64,000 bases of DNA from Hymenobacter sp. HSC-4F20 (GCF_019599275.1 NZ_JAHZTD010000001.1:1116001-1180000); one strand, 5' to 3'; shown: positions 32,553-42,698, counted from the stretch's first letter. A program made the numbers and translations. Notes: a model not told the origin generated them from the sequence alone.

Positions 32553-33566
32553 ATGAACACTACTCTCCGAATGTCCGAAATTGCCGGTGTGGGCCACTAC
32601 GTGCCCGACCGGGTGGTCACGAACGCCGACCTCACAACCCTAATGGAAACCACCGACGAGTGGATCCAGGAACGCACTGGCATCCGGGAGCGGCGCTGGT
32701 TTGAGGAAGGTAAGGACACCACGGCCAACATGGGCGCCAATGCGGCTCGTAAAGCACTGGAAATGGCCGGTCTGCAGCCCGATGACGTGCAGTTGATTGT
32801 ATTTGCTACCCTGTCGCCAGACTATTTCTTTCCCGGCTCGGGGGTGCTGCTCCAGCGCGAGTTGGGCATTCAGGCTCCCATTCCGGCCTTCGACGTGCGC
32901 AACCAGTGCTCGGGCTTCGTGTACGCCTTGTCCATGGCCGACCAGTTCATCAAGACGGGCATGTACGATACGGTGCTGGTAGTGGGCTCCGAAATCCACT
33001 CCTCGGGGCTCGACATCAGTACCCGCGGCCGGGCCGTGTCGGTGATTTTCGGCGACGGTGCCGGGGCCGTAGTGCTGCGCCCCAGCACCCGCGAGGGCCA
33101 CGGCATTTTGAGCACCCACCTGCATTCCCAGGGGGAGCACGCCGAGGAACTGATTGTGAAGGAGCCCGGCTCGAACCGCAATAAGCGCGTAGAGTACGTG
33201 GTCGACAACCACCTGGATATGTACCCCTACATGAACGGGCAGAACGTGTTTAAGCACGCAGTGGTTCGCTTTCCGCAGGTTATCAAAGAGGCCCTGGACC
33301 AGAACGGCTTCCAGCCTCAGGACATCGACATGCTCATTCCGCACCAAGCCAACCTGCGTATTACTCAATACGTGCAGCAGAAGATGGGCCTGCCAGATAG
33401 CAAGATTTTCAGCAACATTCAGCGCTACGGCAACACCACTGCCGCTTCCGTGCCCATTGCCTTGAGCGAGGCCGTGCAGGAAGGCCGCATCCAACGCGGC
33501 GACCTGGTGTGCCTAGCCGCCTTCGGCTCGGGCTTCACCTGGGCTTCGGCCCTGATTAAGTGGTAG
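32553..33566 (+). CDS. fabH: Beta-ketoacyl-ACP synthase III (3-oxoacyl-ACP synthase III family)
   Basis: A 337-aa thiolase-fold enzyme that condenses acetyl- or branched acyl-CoA with malonyl-ACP to start fatty acid synthesis. Catalytic triad visible: C119 in NQCSGFVYAL, H264 in IPHQANLRI, N294 in YGNTTAASVP. GDGAGAVVL and TDEWIQERTGIRERRW are further FabH marks. Several FabH-like genes are common in Bacteroidota, and some make secondary lipids, so the gene symbol is a best guess. ATG 32553 was chosen; ATG 32571 is an alternative. Confidence 0.88.
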   Translation: MNTTLRMSEIAGVGHYVPDRVVTNADLTTLMETTDEWIQERTGIRERRWFEEGKDTTANMGANAARKALEMAGLQPDDVQLIVFATLSPDYFFPGSGVLLQRELGIQAPIPAFDVRNQCSGFVYALSMADQFIKTGMYDTVLVVGSEIHSSGLDISTRGRAVSVIFGDGAGAVVLRPSTREGHGILSTHLHSQGEHAEELIVKEPGSNRNKRVEYVVDNHLDMYPYMNGQNVFKHAVVRFPQVIKEALDQNGFQPQDIDMLIPHQANLRITQYVQQKMGLPDSKIFSNIQRYGNTTAASVPIALSEAVQEGRIQRGDLVCLAAFGSGFTWASALIKW

Positions 33567-33595
33567 GTTTAGCTTCATTAAAAATGAAGAAGTAA

Positions 33596-33645
33596 AAAAT
33601 GAGGTGACTGACCGGACGCTACATCCGGGTGGGTCACCTCATTTT
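33596..33645 (+). terminator. Terminator, fabH
   Basis: AAAATGAGGTGAC pairs with GTCACCTCATTTT (13 bp), with an inner CCGGA/TCCGG stem. Confidence 0.78.
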
Positions 33646-33677
33646 ATTTCTTTGTTTTTAATTCTTAATTCCACCGA

Positions 33678-34337
33678 ATGCCCAGTTACACCGAGGAAAA
33701 CTACCTGAAAGCCATTTACAAGCTGGCTGAGGCCCAGCCGGGTCAGGAAGTCAGCACGAACAGCGTGGCCGAGGCCCTGCAGACGCGCGCAGCCTCCGTG
33801 ACGGATATGCTGCGCCGACTGGGGGAGAAAGGACTACTGCACTACACCCGCTACCGGGGCGTAACGCTCACGGCCGAGGGGCGCCGTCTGGCCCTGCTTA
33901 CCATCCGCAAACACCGCCTCTGGGAAGTGTTTCTGGTGCAGCAGTTAGGCTTCAACTGGGATGAGGTACACGACGTGGCTGAACAGATGGAGCACATCGA
34001 CTCCGACCTGCTTATCCGCCGCCTCGACGAGTTCCTGGGCCACCCTCAGTTTGACCCCCACGGCGACCCCATCCCGACGGCCGAGGGCGTGCTGCACCGT
34101 CCCCAGCACCGCCTCCTCGCCGACCTGCGTCCCGGCGACCAGGGCGTGGTAGTGGCCGTCAAGAATACCTCCCCTGCCTTTCTGCAGTACCTCGATAAGG
34201 TGGGCATAAAGCTTGGCACGCATCTCGAAGTAATAGATAAAATAACGTTTGACAATTCTTTAGAAATCAGAATAATATCTTCTAAAGAATATCTTGTTTC
34301 AGCGGAAGTAAGTCGCAATATTTTCGTAACGGATTAA
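33678..34337 (+). CDS. DtxR/MntR-family metal-dependent transcriptional regulator
   Basis: A 219-aa repressor. Residues 1-60 form a winged helix (YTEENYLKAIYKLAE, VSTNSVAEALQTRAASVTDMLRRLGEKGLL); 65-140 the dimer and metal-binding domain (LWEVFLVQQLGFNWDEVHDVAEQMEHID, with E and H ligands); the C-terminal 75 residues are a FeoA/SH3-like domain (LRPGDQGVVVAVKNTSP). Likely senses Fe or Mn and controls metal uptake; no transporter gene is adjacent. The last 90 nt (34230-34320) are unusually AT-rich for this window. Confidence 0.9.
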   Translation: MPSYTEENYLKAIYKLAEAQPGQEVSTNSVAEALQTRAASVTDMLRRLGEKGLLHYTRYRGVTLTAEGRRLALLTIRKHRLWEVFLVQQLGFNWDEVHDVAEQMEHIDSDLLIRRLDEFLGHPQFDPHGDPIPTAEGVLHRPQHRLLADLRPGDQGVVVAVKNTSPAFLQYLDKVGIKLGTHLEVIDKITFDNSLEIRIISSKEYLVSAEVSRNIFVTD

Positions 34338-34386
34338 GTACTGCATCCCGCTCTAGCCTATCGTTCTTTCGCGAGCCGGGAAGCCG

Positions 34387-34394
34387 TACCTTTG
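34387..34394 (+). promoter_or_regulatory. Promoter -7 box for mnmE
   Basis: TACCTTTG matches TAnnTTTG exactly, 25 nt before the ATG at 34420. Confidence 0.55.
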
Positions 34395-34419
34395 CGGCCA
34401 GAAATCAGTTTTCGCCGCC

Positions 34420-35811
34420 ATGGCCGTTGCGCTACCCCCTTCGCTTTCCGATACTATTGTTGCCCTCTCGACGCCGCCCGGCGCCGGAGCCATTGCCCTC
34501 GTTCGGTTGTCGGGCCCCGATGCCATCCGGCTTACCGACGAGGTGTTCGTAGGCAAGCGCCTGCGCGACCAGCCCGGTCATACCCTGCACTACGGCACCA
34601 TCCGTGACGGGCAGCGCATCATTGACGAGGTTGTCGTTTCCCTGTTTCGGGGGCCCCATTCTTATACCCGCGAGGATGTGGTGGAAATCAGCACTCACGG
34701 CTCCGACTACATCGTGCAGGAACTGCTGGCCCTGCTGACCCGCCGGGGTGCCCGCTTGGCCGAAGCTGGCGAATTCACCAAGCGCGCCTTCCTGCACGGG
34801 GCATTCGACCTGGCCCAGGCCGAGGCTGTAGCTGACCTGATTGCCGCCGATTCGGCTCTATCGCACCAGGTTGCCATGCGCCAGATGCGCGGAGGCTTTT
34901 CGCAGGAACTGAAAGACCTGCGCGGCCGGCTGGTGCAATTTGCCGCCCTGCTGGAACTAGAGCTAGATTTTGGGGAGGAAGACGTGGAGTTTGCTGACCG
35001 TACTGGCCTGGTGCAGTTACTCCAGGAAGTGCAGGCATTGGTGCGCCGGCTACTACGTTCCTTTGAACTGGGCAACGTCATTAAGAACGGCGTAATCACC
35101 GTCATTGCGGGCCGCCCCAATGCCGGTAAGAGCACCCTGCTCAACGCCCTGCTCAACGAGGAGCGCGCTATCGTGTCAGATATTGCCGGCACTACCCGTG
35201 ACCTAATTGAGGATGAGGTGAGTATTGAGGGGATTCGCTTCCGTTTTGTGGACACGGCCGGCCTACGAGACACCACCGACGTGGTAGAATCCATTGGCGT
35301 AGAGCGCACGCTCAAGCGCGTGCAACAGGCAGCAGTAGTTGTATATCTCTTTGATAGTACGTCGACTACACCCGCGCAACTTGAAGCAGAGATTGAAGCT
35401 TTACAACTACCGGTTGGCACGTCGGTATTAGCCGTAGGTAACAAGCTGGATGTGGCATCGGAGCCCGAGTTGGACGCCTTTCGGGGTAGGCCCGGCACGG
35501 TGCTGATTGCCGCCGCCCGCGGCGACGGGCTGGAGGAGTTGCGCGAGGAACTGCTGGCCCGCGTGCGCTTGGATGGACTGGACCGCACCGGAGCCAGTAC
35601 CATCGTTACCAACGTGCGCCACGCGCGCAGCCTGGAGCAGGCCACCCAGCACCTAGATGCCGTGCTTGGGGGGTTAAGCACCGGCGCCGGCACCGAGCTG
35701 CTAGCCGCCGACCTGCGCCACGCCTTGGCGGCTCTGGGTCAGATTACCGGCGAAATCGGCAACGAGGACCTGCTTACTAGCATCTTTACTCAGTTCTGCA
35801 TCGGCAAGTAA
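34420..35811 (+). CDS. mnmE: tRNA uridine-5-carboxymethylaminomethyl(34) synthesis GTPase
   Basis: A 463-aa GTPase that with MnmG modifies wobble U34 of several tRNAs. The N-terminal TrmE domain carries TIVALSTPPGAGAIALVRLS and EAGEFTKRAFLHGAFDLAQAEAVADLI. The G domain has GRPNAGKSTLLNALLNEERA (G1), DIAGTTRD (G2), DTAGLRDT (G3) and GNKLD (G4). The C-terminus is CIGK, the conserved catalytic Cys motif. Full length. Promoter box at 34387, no terminator hairpin obvious downstream. Confidence 0.97.
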   Translation: MAVALPPSLSDTIVALSTPPGAGAIALVRLSGPDAIRLTDEVFVGKRLRDQPGHTLHYGTIRDGQRIIDEVVVSLFRGPHSYTREDVVEISTHGSDYIVQELLALLTRRGARLAEAGEFTKRAFLHGAFDLAQAEAVADLIAADSALSHQVAMRQMRGGFSQELKDLRGRLVQFAALLELELDFGEEDVEFADRTGLVQLLQEVQALVRRLLRSFELGNVIKNGVITVIAGRPNAGKSTLLNALLNEERAIVSDIAGTTRDLIEDEVSIEGIRFRFVDTAGLRDTTDVVESIGVERTLKRVQQAAVVVYLFDSTSTTPAQLEAEIEALQLPVGTSVLAVGNKLDVASEPELDAFRGRPGTVLIAAARGDGLEELREELLARVRLDGLDRTGASTIVTNVRHARSLEQATQHLDAVLGGLSTGAGTELLAADLRHALAALGQITGEIGNEDLLTSIFTQFCIGK

Positions 35812-36058
35812 CAAGTGTTACCACCAAGCGGCTTACCTTCCACAAGTTTGCTAACTAGGTATAGCTTCATTCAGCAACAATCAGCGCCTCATTAGAGCAT
35901 AAATGTCCCGGGGTTGCGGAAAAAAACCTCCTGTATGCCGCACTTATGGGGCGGGGCGCTTTTCTTTGTGTTTTACCCCAACTCAAACAACAACTAGGGT
36001 CGGATTGTAGTATAGGCGCCAAACTCTCACGGGGTTTTACTGCTAGTTGGTAATTCTT

Positions 36059-36066
36059 TAGTTTCG
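36059..36066 (+). promoter_or_regulatory. Possible promoter -7 box for gltA
   Basis: TAGTTTCG, one mismatch to TAnnTTTG, 30 nt before the citrate synthase ATG. The 285-nt region before it (35812-36096) otherwise shows no gene. Confidence 0.35.
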
Positions 36067-36096
36067 CCCCGCAACCCCACCCTTTACCCCACGCTT

Positions 36097-37389
<1,293 letters not shown>

Positions 37390-37399
37390 GCATAGTGCG

Positions 37400-37459
37400 C
37401 GTACTGCCTGAACATAAAAAAGCCCGCTTCAGCGGGCTTTTTTATGTTCAGGCAGTACG
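37400..37459. terminator. Bidirectional terminator with 29-bp perfect arms
   Basis: Arms 37400-37428 and 37431-37459 are perfectly complementary with a 2-nt loop. The inner AAAAAAGCCCGCT hairpin with A/T tracts is a normal terminator; 16 more pairs (CGTACTGCCTGAACAT) extend it outward. It lies between the convergent genes ending at 37389 and 37489. Confidence 0.9.
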
Positions 37460-37488
37460 TAAATCAACTGCAGCTACTAGCCTGACTA

Positions 37489-37851
37489 TTAGCGCAAATT
37501 CACAGCGGTGAAGTTCTGCTTCATGTCGTCATACGCAGCCATCTGCTTAGGCCACAGAATAGAAGCCAAGTCCCATTCGTAACGCATCTGCACATCGGCC
37601 ACAGCGCGGTCGAGACCGGCTACGTCAGAGCCAAACTGCTTGCGGGCTTCTGACATTTCAGTCAGCAGGCGCAGGTTCAACTGGCGCACTTTTACATACT
37701 GACCTTCGCTGAGGCGGGTACGCTCCGCCATTCGACGGGTCATTTCGGAAGCGCGGGTAGTTAGCTTACCCCCGTCACTGGGCGCGGCGTAAGAAACGGT
37801 TCCTGCGGAAACGAATAGGGCAACTGCAAGGCAAGCGAATACATTTTTCAT
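37489..37851 (-). CDS. Small secreted helical protein (family shared with 38039 and 23185)
   Basis: A 120-aa exported protein: signal peptide MKNVFACLAVALFVSAGTVSYA, then two long amphipathic helices (ASEMTRRMAERTRLSEGQYVKV, LNLRLLTEMSEARKQF) and a C-terminal YEWDLASILWPKQMAAYDD. The R-L-S-E-G-Q-Y-V-K-V-R-Q-L-N core and P-x-Q near the end are shared with the protein at 38039, and loosely with 23185. Resembles CpxP/Spy periplasmic stress chaperones in size and layout; no function is proven. AT-rich promoter region. Confidence 0.72.
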   Translation of the reverse strand: MKNVFACLAVALFVSAGTVSYAAPSDGGKLTTRASEMTRRMAERTRLSEGQYVKVRQLNLRLLTEMSEARKQFGSDVAGLDRAVADVQMRYEWDLASILWPKQMAAYDDMKQNFTAVNLR

Positions 37852-37991
37852 AGTGGTGTAGGGTTGTAAAGGTGGAAACCAAAAAGAAAAATCATTTCAA
37901 TAGCAGGTAGATGAATATAAAACATTCCTATAACATATCCGATATTCTATTTTAACAAAATCATGTCATTTGCTTTTTTCCTGGATGAGCA

Positions 37992-38029
37992 AAGCCAGGA
38001 AGCTCCGGGCGAAGTGAGCTTCCTGGCTT
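37992..38029 (-). terminator. Terminator, small secreted protein gene at 38039
   Basis: AAGCCAGGAAGCTC pairs with GAGCTTCCTGGCTT (14 bp, 10-nt loop), directly after the stop of the minus gene at 38039; T residues follow on that strand only in part. Confidence 0.65.
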
Positions 38030-38038
38030 GCTAGCACC

Positions 38039-38407
38039 CTACTTTGGGTTGGTTCCTAGGGCCGTCATGCTGGTACGGCTTTGCTGGAACAGTGCGAGTT
38101 GCGCGGGCCGTAACAGGGCCAGCAGGTCACTTTCGTAGCGTGCCTGTGCCGCGGCTAGGTGCTGGTCCAGAGAGGCGGCATCAGCAGCAAAGCGCGTCTT
38201 CAAATCTTCCTGCTCCAGTAGCATGTGCAGGTTAAGCTGTTTCAGTCGCAGGTACTGCCCTTCATCTAGACGTGCCTTATCTGAGATAGAGCGGGTCAAA
38301 GCCGTAGCCCGCGCCTGCAGGGTAGTTGGGGTATCAGGCTCCGAGTTGGCCGAGGTAACGCCGGATACTCCAAGGAGCAGGGCAGCAAAAAGAGTAATTT
38401 TTTTCAT
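38039..38407 (-). CDS. Small secreted helical protein (family shared with 37489 and 23185)
   Basis: A 122-aa exported protein: signal peptide MKKITLFAALLLGVSGVTSA, helix ARATALTRSISDKARLDEGQ, then YLRLKQLNLHMLLEQEDLKT and a C-terminal RYESDLLALLRPAQLALFQQ. It is a clear paralog of the product at 37489 (tandem, same strand, 187 nt apart), with the LxEGQY-L-x-Q-LNL pattern. Likely periplasmic; function unknown. Confidence 0.72.
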   Translation of the reverse strand: MKKITLFAALLLGVSGVTSANSEPDTPTTLQARATALTRSISDKARLDEGQYLRLKQLNLHMLLEQEDLKTRFAADAASLDQHLAAAQARYESDLLALLRPAQLALFQQSRTSMTALGTNPK

Positions 38408-38700
38408 AATGACGGAAAGTGAAAGGTGTAAAAAGTCAAGAATAGCTACCCTTGCGGTATTTGGCCATACATAACTGTATAACCCGTTTTAACGAGAAGA
38501 CCAAGCAAGCGAGCATGACCAAATATAAAACTCAATATTTAATAAAAAAAAGATTTTTTATAACTATTCTATTCAAACACTTTCAGTTGTATGTACTATT
38601 TGGCTGACTATGAGACTTGTGATAATCTTATTAAAAAGAAAAACTACAAATAAAAAAACCCGACTGTAGTAACAGTCGGGCTTGTATAGAGAGCGAGGGC
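38408..38700. other. AT-rich intergenic region, 293 bp, with terminator
   Basis: The strongly AT-rich stretch 38510-38655 precedes the small secreted gene at 38407. A hairpin CCCGACTGT / ACAGTCGGG (38659-38680) close to the PorE-like stop is probably its terminator (minus-strand T run). No other gene seen. Confidence 0.5.
38659..38680 (-). terminator. Terminator, PorE-like gene
   Basis: 9-bp stem with AGTA loop, followed on the minus strand by a T run (plus-strand AAAAAAA at 38652). Confidence 0.78.
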
Positions 38701-40650
38701 CTAGAGAATCCGTAGCTCAATGCGCCGGTTCTGCTGCCGATGTTCATCCGAGTCGTTTGGCAGTAGTGGCTTGGTTTCCCCGTAGCCCCGGAAGCGCAGG
38801 CGGGTAGCTTTAACTCCTTGGCTCACCAGATAGGTGTACACCGACTTCGCCCGGTTTTGCGACAGGACCTGATTATCATCATCAGAGCCTATGTCGTCGG
38901 TGTGACCGGATATTTCCACCTGCACATCCGGATACTGCTTCATAAACCCGATTAGGCGATTCAGCTCCGTCCGGGACTTAGGCTTCAGTTCGTACTGCTT
39001 GCTGTCGAAAAACAGGTTATTGAGGACGATGCTGCGGCCAGCTCGCACGGGCTCCAAGTAAATATCCAGGGTTAGTGGATCAAAGCTCCGTTTGTCGCTG
39101 TAGTCGAAGCTCAGGCTTTTCATCAGGTACTTGTCGGCGGCGGCATACATGGCGTACTGCCTGCCCTCGTTCAGCACCACGGTGTATTCCCCGTTTTCGG
39201 CATCGGAACCCACGTACTGCACCAACTCATCGGTGTTCAGGTCGTAGAGCTGCACGTCTGCCTGGATCGGCTTCTTGGTGAAGGCATCGAACACCCGACC
39301 CTGGGTATAGGTACTGGTTTCGCGGGCCTTTACTTCCTTGGGCACCTCGAAGCCAAACAGTTCCACCGGCCGGTCACGCTCCTGCTTCACGCCCGATTCT
39401 GCGGCCCGGGAGCGGGAGCAAAAGCCCCGCCGGTTATCAGAGCTGATAAACAGGGAGGCCTCATTTTCAAATGTATTGAGGGGATAGCCCAGGTTCTGTG
39501 GCGTACTCCACTTGCTGGGGCCTTGCTGCTCGCACCGGTACACGTCCAGCCCGCCCATGCCCACCAAGCCATCCGTGACGTAGTAGAGGGTAGTGCCGCT
39601 GGCATGAATAAATGGGGCCATATCCTTGCCGGCCGTGTTCACCGGGGCACCCAAGTTGCGGGCCAAGCTCCAGTTTCCATCAGCCCCGAGGGTAGTAACG
39701 TAAATATCTTCCTGGCCTTTCCCCCCGCGGCGAGTGCTGGTGAAGTACAGGGTGCGGCCGTCGGCCGAGAGCGTAGGCTGCGAATCCCATTCGGCTGAAT
39801 TCACGTTGCGGCCCAGGTTCTGAGGTTTGCTCCAGGTGTTACCCGTGCGCCGGGAAATGTACAGGTCGCAGTTGCCAACCGAGTTCGGCCGGTCGCAGGA
39901 AGCAAATACCAAAGTTTTTCCGTCGCCGGAAATGGCACCTGCGCCTTCATTGTAAGGCGTGTTGATGGCCGGCGAAATGGAGGCCGGAGCGCCCATACTG
40001 CCGTCTTTGTTTTGTCGGCTCACGAAGAGGTCTTCCCCGCTTTCCGCGGTGGGACGGCCGGTAAAGAGTAGGAAGCGGCTATCAGCAGTAAGGGCCGGGA
40101 AGTATTGGAAACGGTACGTATTCAGCGGGTCAGGCAGGCGCTCTGGCTGCAGACCCGTAGGCGTGGCCATGGCCTTCTGGGCAAACTCGCAGTTAAGGAG
40201 CTGGCGTTGGGCCCGTGGGGCATTGCGTGTGCTTTTGGTAGCCGTTTTGAGGTACTTCTTGTAGCTGTCTGCGGCGGTCGTGTACTCCCCGAAACTTATG
40301 GCCAACTCACCCAAGGTAAAATAATCGTTGGCCCGGGCGGGGTCTAGGGGCAGCTTGGCTACCCCATCGCGGTAGGCCTCGAAAGCGGACCGATTCTCCC
40401 CTAAAGCCTTCAGCAAGGACCCTTTCATGACGTAGGGCTCCCCCAGCGAAGGAAACTTCTGGTTCAGTTGGCTCAGCGTTTCAATGGCTTTGGTAAAGTC
40501 CCGGTCTTTGGCCTGCTCTTGCGCTTTCTCCCATAGGTTACGGGCTTTGGTATTGGAAGTACTCAACTTGGCCTGGGCTGTTGCGGACCCGGGCATCATT
40601 TCACTTGCAGCCAACAACACCACGAACGGAACAAAATGCAAACGGCGCAT
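38701..40650 (-). CDS. OmpA-family protein with PorE-like domain order
   Basis: A 649-aa exported protein: signal peptide ending ATAQ (residue 26), TPR-type helices (about 35-150, AKDRDFTKAIETLSQLNQKFP), a PD40/WD40-like beta-propeller (about 170-430; repeats ISGDGKTLVFASCDR, LSADGRTLYFTSTRRGG, IHASGTTLYYVTDG), a CarboxypepD-regulatory-like domain (about 450-540, GRVFDAFTKKPIQADVQL) and an OmpA_C peptidoglycan-binding domain (about 545-649, EISGHTDDIGSDDDNQVLSQNRA). This is the domain order of PorE, a type IX secretion component, but Bacteroidota have several paralogs, so the symbol is not assigned. It follows queE on the same strand after 14 nt. Confidence 0.85.
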   Translation of the reverse strand: MRRLHFVPFVVLLAASEMMPGSATAQAKLSTSNTKARNLWEKAQEQAKDRDFTKAIETLSQLNQKFPSLGEPYVMKGSLLKALGENRSAFEAYRDGVAKLPLDPARANDYFTLGELAISFGEYTTAADSYKKYLKTATKSTRNAPRAQRQLLNCEFAQKAMATPTGLQPERLPDPLNTYRFQYFPALTADSRFLLFTGRPTAESGEDLFVSRQNKDGSMGAPASISPAINTPYNEGAGAISGDGKTLVFASCDRPNSVGNCDLYISRRTGNTWSKPQNLGRNVNSAEWDSQPTLSADGRTLYFTSTRRGGKGQEDIYVTTLGADGNWSLARNLGAPVNTAGKDMAPFIHASGTTLYYVTDGLVGMGGLDVYRCEQQGPSKWSTPQNLGYPLNTFENEASLFISSDNRRGFCSRSRAAESGVKQERDRPVELFGFEVPKEVKARETSTYTQGRVFDAFTKKPIQADVQLYDLNTDELVQYVGSDAENGEYTVVLNEGRQYAMYAAADKYLMKSLSFDYSDKRSFDPLTLDIYLEPVRAGRSIVLNNLFFDSKQYELKPKSRTELNRLIGFMKQYPDVQVEISGHTDDIGSDDDNQVLSQNRAKSVYTYLVSQGVKATRLRFRGYGETKPLLPNDSDEHRQQNRRIELRIL

Positions 40651-40664
40651 AGGCGGGTAGGGCG

Positions 40665-41315
40665 CTACGGAATATCGAGGAACTTATGAGTTTGCAGCGA
40701 CACTTGCCACTGCGGATTGGCTTTTACGTACTCCACAATAAGCGGCATCATAGCGCCGGCCTTGCTCCACTCTGGCTGCAGGTACAGGCGGCAAGTGGGC
40801 GCTACCTGAGCGGCATGCTGCTCGGCCCAGGCAAAGTCACTTTTGTTGAAAACAACGATTTTCAACTCGTGAGCGGCAGCCAGTACCGATGGCAAGGGAG
40901 CCTTGAACTTCTTGGGCGATACACAAATCCAGTCCCACTCCCCACTGAGGGGGTAGGCACCGCTGGTTTCAATCCAGTTCTGGCAGCCCGCTGCGTGCAG
41001 AGCCGCAGTGAGGGGGCCCAAATCGTGCATGAGGGGTTCCCCACCGGTAATAACTACGTTGCGTCCCGCCTCTACGGTTGCGGCCGTTACCAACTGCGTA
41101 ATCGCCTGCCGCGGGTGCGCCTCTAGGGGCCACGACTCTTTGACATCGCACCAAACGCAGCCTACGTCGCAGCCACCGAGACGGATGAAGTAGGCAGCGC
41201 GGCCCGTGTTGTAGCCTTCGCCCTGGATGGTATAAAACTGCTCCATAACGGGCAGGGTTGGCGCCCCAGCCGCCTGGGCCGGAGCCGCCGACGTAACAGG
41301 AAGTTCGTGCAGCAA
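40665..41315 (-). CDS. queE: 7-carboxy-7-deazaguanine synthase
   Basis: A radical-SAM enzyme that makes 7-carboxy-7-deazaguanine for queuosine. FYTIQGEGYNTGRAAYFIRLGGC precedes the Cys cluster C-x3-C-x2-C in GGCDVGCVWCDVKESW, and VVITGGEPLMHD follows. No ATG opens the frame: TTG at 41315 gives 216 aa, the usual length, while TTG at 41390 would lie next to a TACTTTTA promoter-like box (41402-41409) and leave almost no leader; ATG 41246 would cut the N-terminal part. Start is therefore tentative. Next gene on this strand is the PorE-like gene, 14 nt away. Confidence 0.88.
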   Translation of the reverse strand: MLHELPVTSAAPAQAAGAPTLPVMEQFYTIQGEGYNTGRAAYFIRLGGCDVGCVWCDVKESWPLEAHPRQAITQLVTAATVEAGRNVVITGGEPLMHDLGPLTAALHAAGCQNWIETSGAYPLSGEWDWICVSPKKFKAPLPSVLAAAHELKIVVFNKSDFAWAEQHAAQVAPTCRLYLQPEWSKAGAMMPLIVEYVKANPQWQVSLQTHKFLDIP

Positions 41316-41530
41316 AATCGGTATTCTGAAAACAACAAATTGGGCTGCTGAGGCAGGCCAGCCGCTCACGCGGTTGGCCTGCCTAGTCAAGGGCCCAACT
41401 TTAAAAGTAGTACACGGCCCCGAATTCTAAAAGCCTGAGGCGGTTTTAATTGGATTTTGCGGGATAAAGTGCTGGTGTAAGCCAGCCACTGAAAGCCCCA
41501 CCTTGCCGTTGTTCGACCAGGGCCTAGCTG

Positions 41531-42442
41531 CTACTTCGGATATACTTCGGATTTGGCCGCCCGCAAGGTATTGAGCAGGAGCATGGCAATGGTCATGGGC
41601 CCTACGCCCCCGGGAACCGGGGTAATATAGGAAGCCAAAGGGGCCACCTCGGTAAAGTTTACATCACCCTTCAAGGCCCAGCCTGATTTCTTCGTTGCGT
41701 CATTTACCCGAGTAGTGCCTACATCAATTACAACCGCCCCAGGCTTAACCATGTCGGCTGTCACAAACTCTGGCCGACCCAGAGCCGCCACCAAAATATC
41801 GGCTGTACGGGTTATTTCGGATAGGTTCTGAGTGCGCGAGTGACATAAAGTAACTGTGCAGTTACCAGGCTCTAAGTTCTTAGCCAGCAATATGCTAACC
41901 GGAGTACCTACAATGTTACTCCGGCCAATTACCACGCAGTGCTTGCCATCTGTTGGTAGCTCATAGCGGCGCAACAGCTCTACAATACCTGAGGGGGTAG
42001 CGGGCAGCAGCGCGGGCAGCCCGGCCACCATACGTCCGATATTCATGGGGTGGAACCCATCCACGTCCTTTTCCGGCCGAATGGCTTCAATTACCTTTTC
42101 CGAGGAAATATGGCGCGGTAGCGGCAGCTGCACAATAAACCCGTCAATTTCAGGGTCTTGGTTTAGCTCTTCTACTTTAGCCAGCAGTTCGGCTTCGGTA
42201 ATATCGTCTTCGTAGCGGAGCAAGGTGCTTGCAAAGCCAACCCGCTCGCAGGCCAGCACCTTGTTGCGCACGTAGGTTTCCGAGCCCCCATCGTGGCCGA
42301 CGAGGATAGCGGCCAGGTGAGGCACCTTCTGCCCGGTAGCGCTGCGCTGCGCTACTTCAGCGGCAATTTCTTCTTTAATGGCCTCGGCGGTTTGCTTGCC
42401 GTCGATGAGGCGGTAGGTAGTGGCGGCGGGGGCAGTGGTCAT
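41531..42442 (-). CDS. folD: Bifunctional methylenetetrahydrofolate dehydrogenase/cyclohydrolase
   Basis: A 303-aa cytoplasmic enzyme that interconverts 5,10-methylene- and 10-formyl-tetrahydrofolate using NADP. Catalytic Lys in [34 protein letters not shown] site [16 protein letters not shown], and the C-terminal [16 protein letters not shown]. Full length. A 57-aa frame at 42458 ends 15 nt before it on the same strand and may be co-transcribed. Confidence 0.96.
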   Translation of the reverse strand: MTTAPAATTYRLIDGKQTAEAIKEEIAAEVAQRSATGQKVPHLAAILVGHDGGSETYVRNKVLACERVGFASTLLRYEDDITEAELLAKVEELNQDPEIDGFIVQLPLPRHISSEKVIEAIRPEKDVDGFHPMNIGRMVAGLPALLPATPSGIVELLRRYELPTDGKHCVVIGRSNIVGTPVSILLAKNLEPGNCTVTLCHSRTQNLSEITRTADILVAALGRPEFVTADMVKPGAVVIDVGTTRVNDATKKSGWALKGDVNFTEVAPLASYITPVPGGVGPMTIAMLLLNTLRAAKSEVYPK

Positions 42443-42457
42443 GCTGCAAAACGAGGG

Positions 42458-42631
42458 TTAGAACTGATTGGGTTTGTCTTCATGCGTGGCAATGGCAGCG
42501 GCGCCAGCGGCCAGTAAAGCTTTTTCCATGGCAGGCCAATCGTCACGCCAGCGGAACTTACGCTCCTGGCCTTTGCGGATTTTTTCTAACTGCTCCAGGC
42601 TCTTACAATTCTTGGTGAGGTCTTCGGGCAT
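42458..42631 (-). CDS. Small basic/acidic protein upstream of folD, unknown function
   Basis: A 57-aa frame read as MPEDLTKNCKSLEQLEKIRK, then GQERKFRWRDDWPAMEKAL, an Ala-rich stretch, and ATHEDKPNQF. Helical, charged, no signal peptide. It lies 15 nt upstream of folD on the same strand, and the 99-nt space before it holds the lepA-side terminator. No family recognised; coding is plausible from position and base use but not proven. Confidence 0.5.
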   Translation of the reverse strand: MPEDLTKNCKSLEQLEKIRKGQERKFRWRDDWPAMEKALLAAGAAAIATHEDKPNQF

Positions 42632-42698
42632 TCGCTTATAATTTTCATAGCACGCCGTGTCAAGAAGTGTATGAGGTGAAAAGTAGAAGGCAAAAAAA

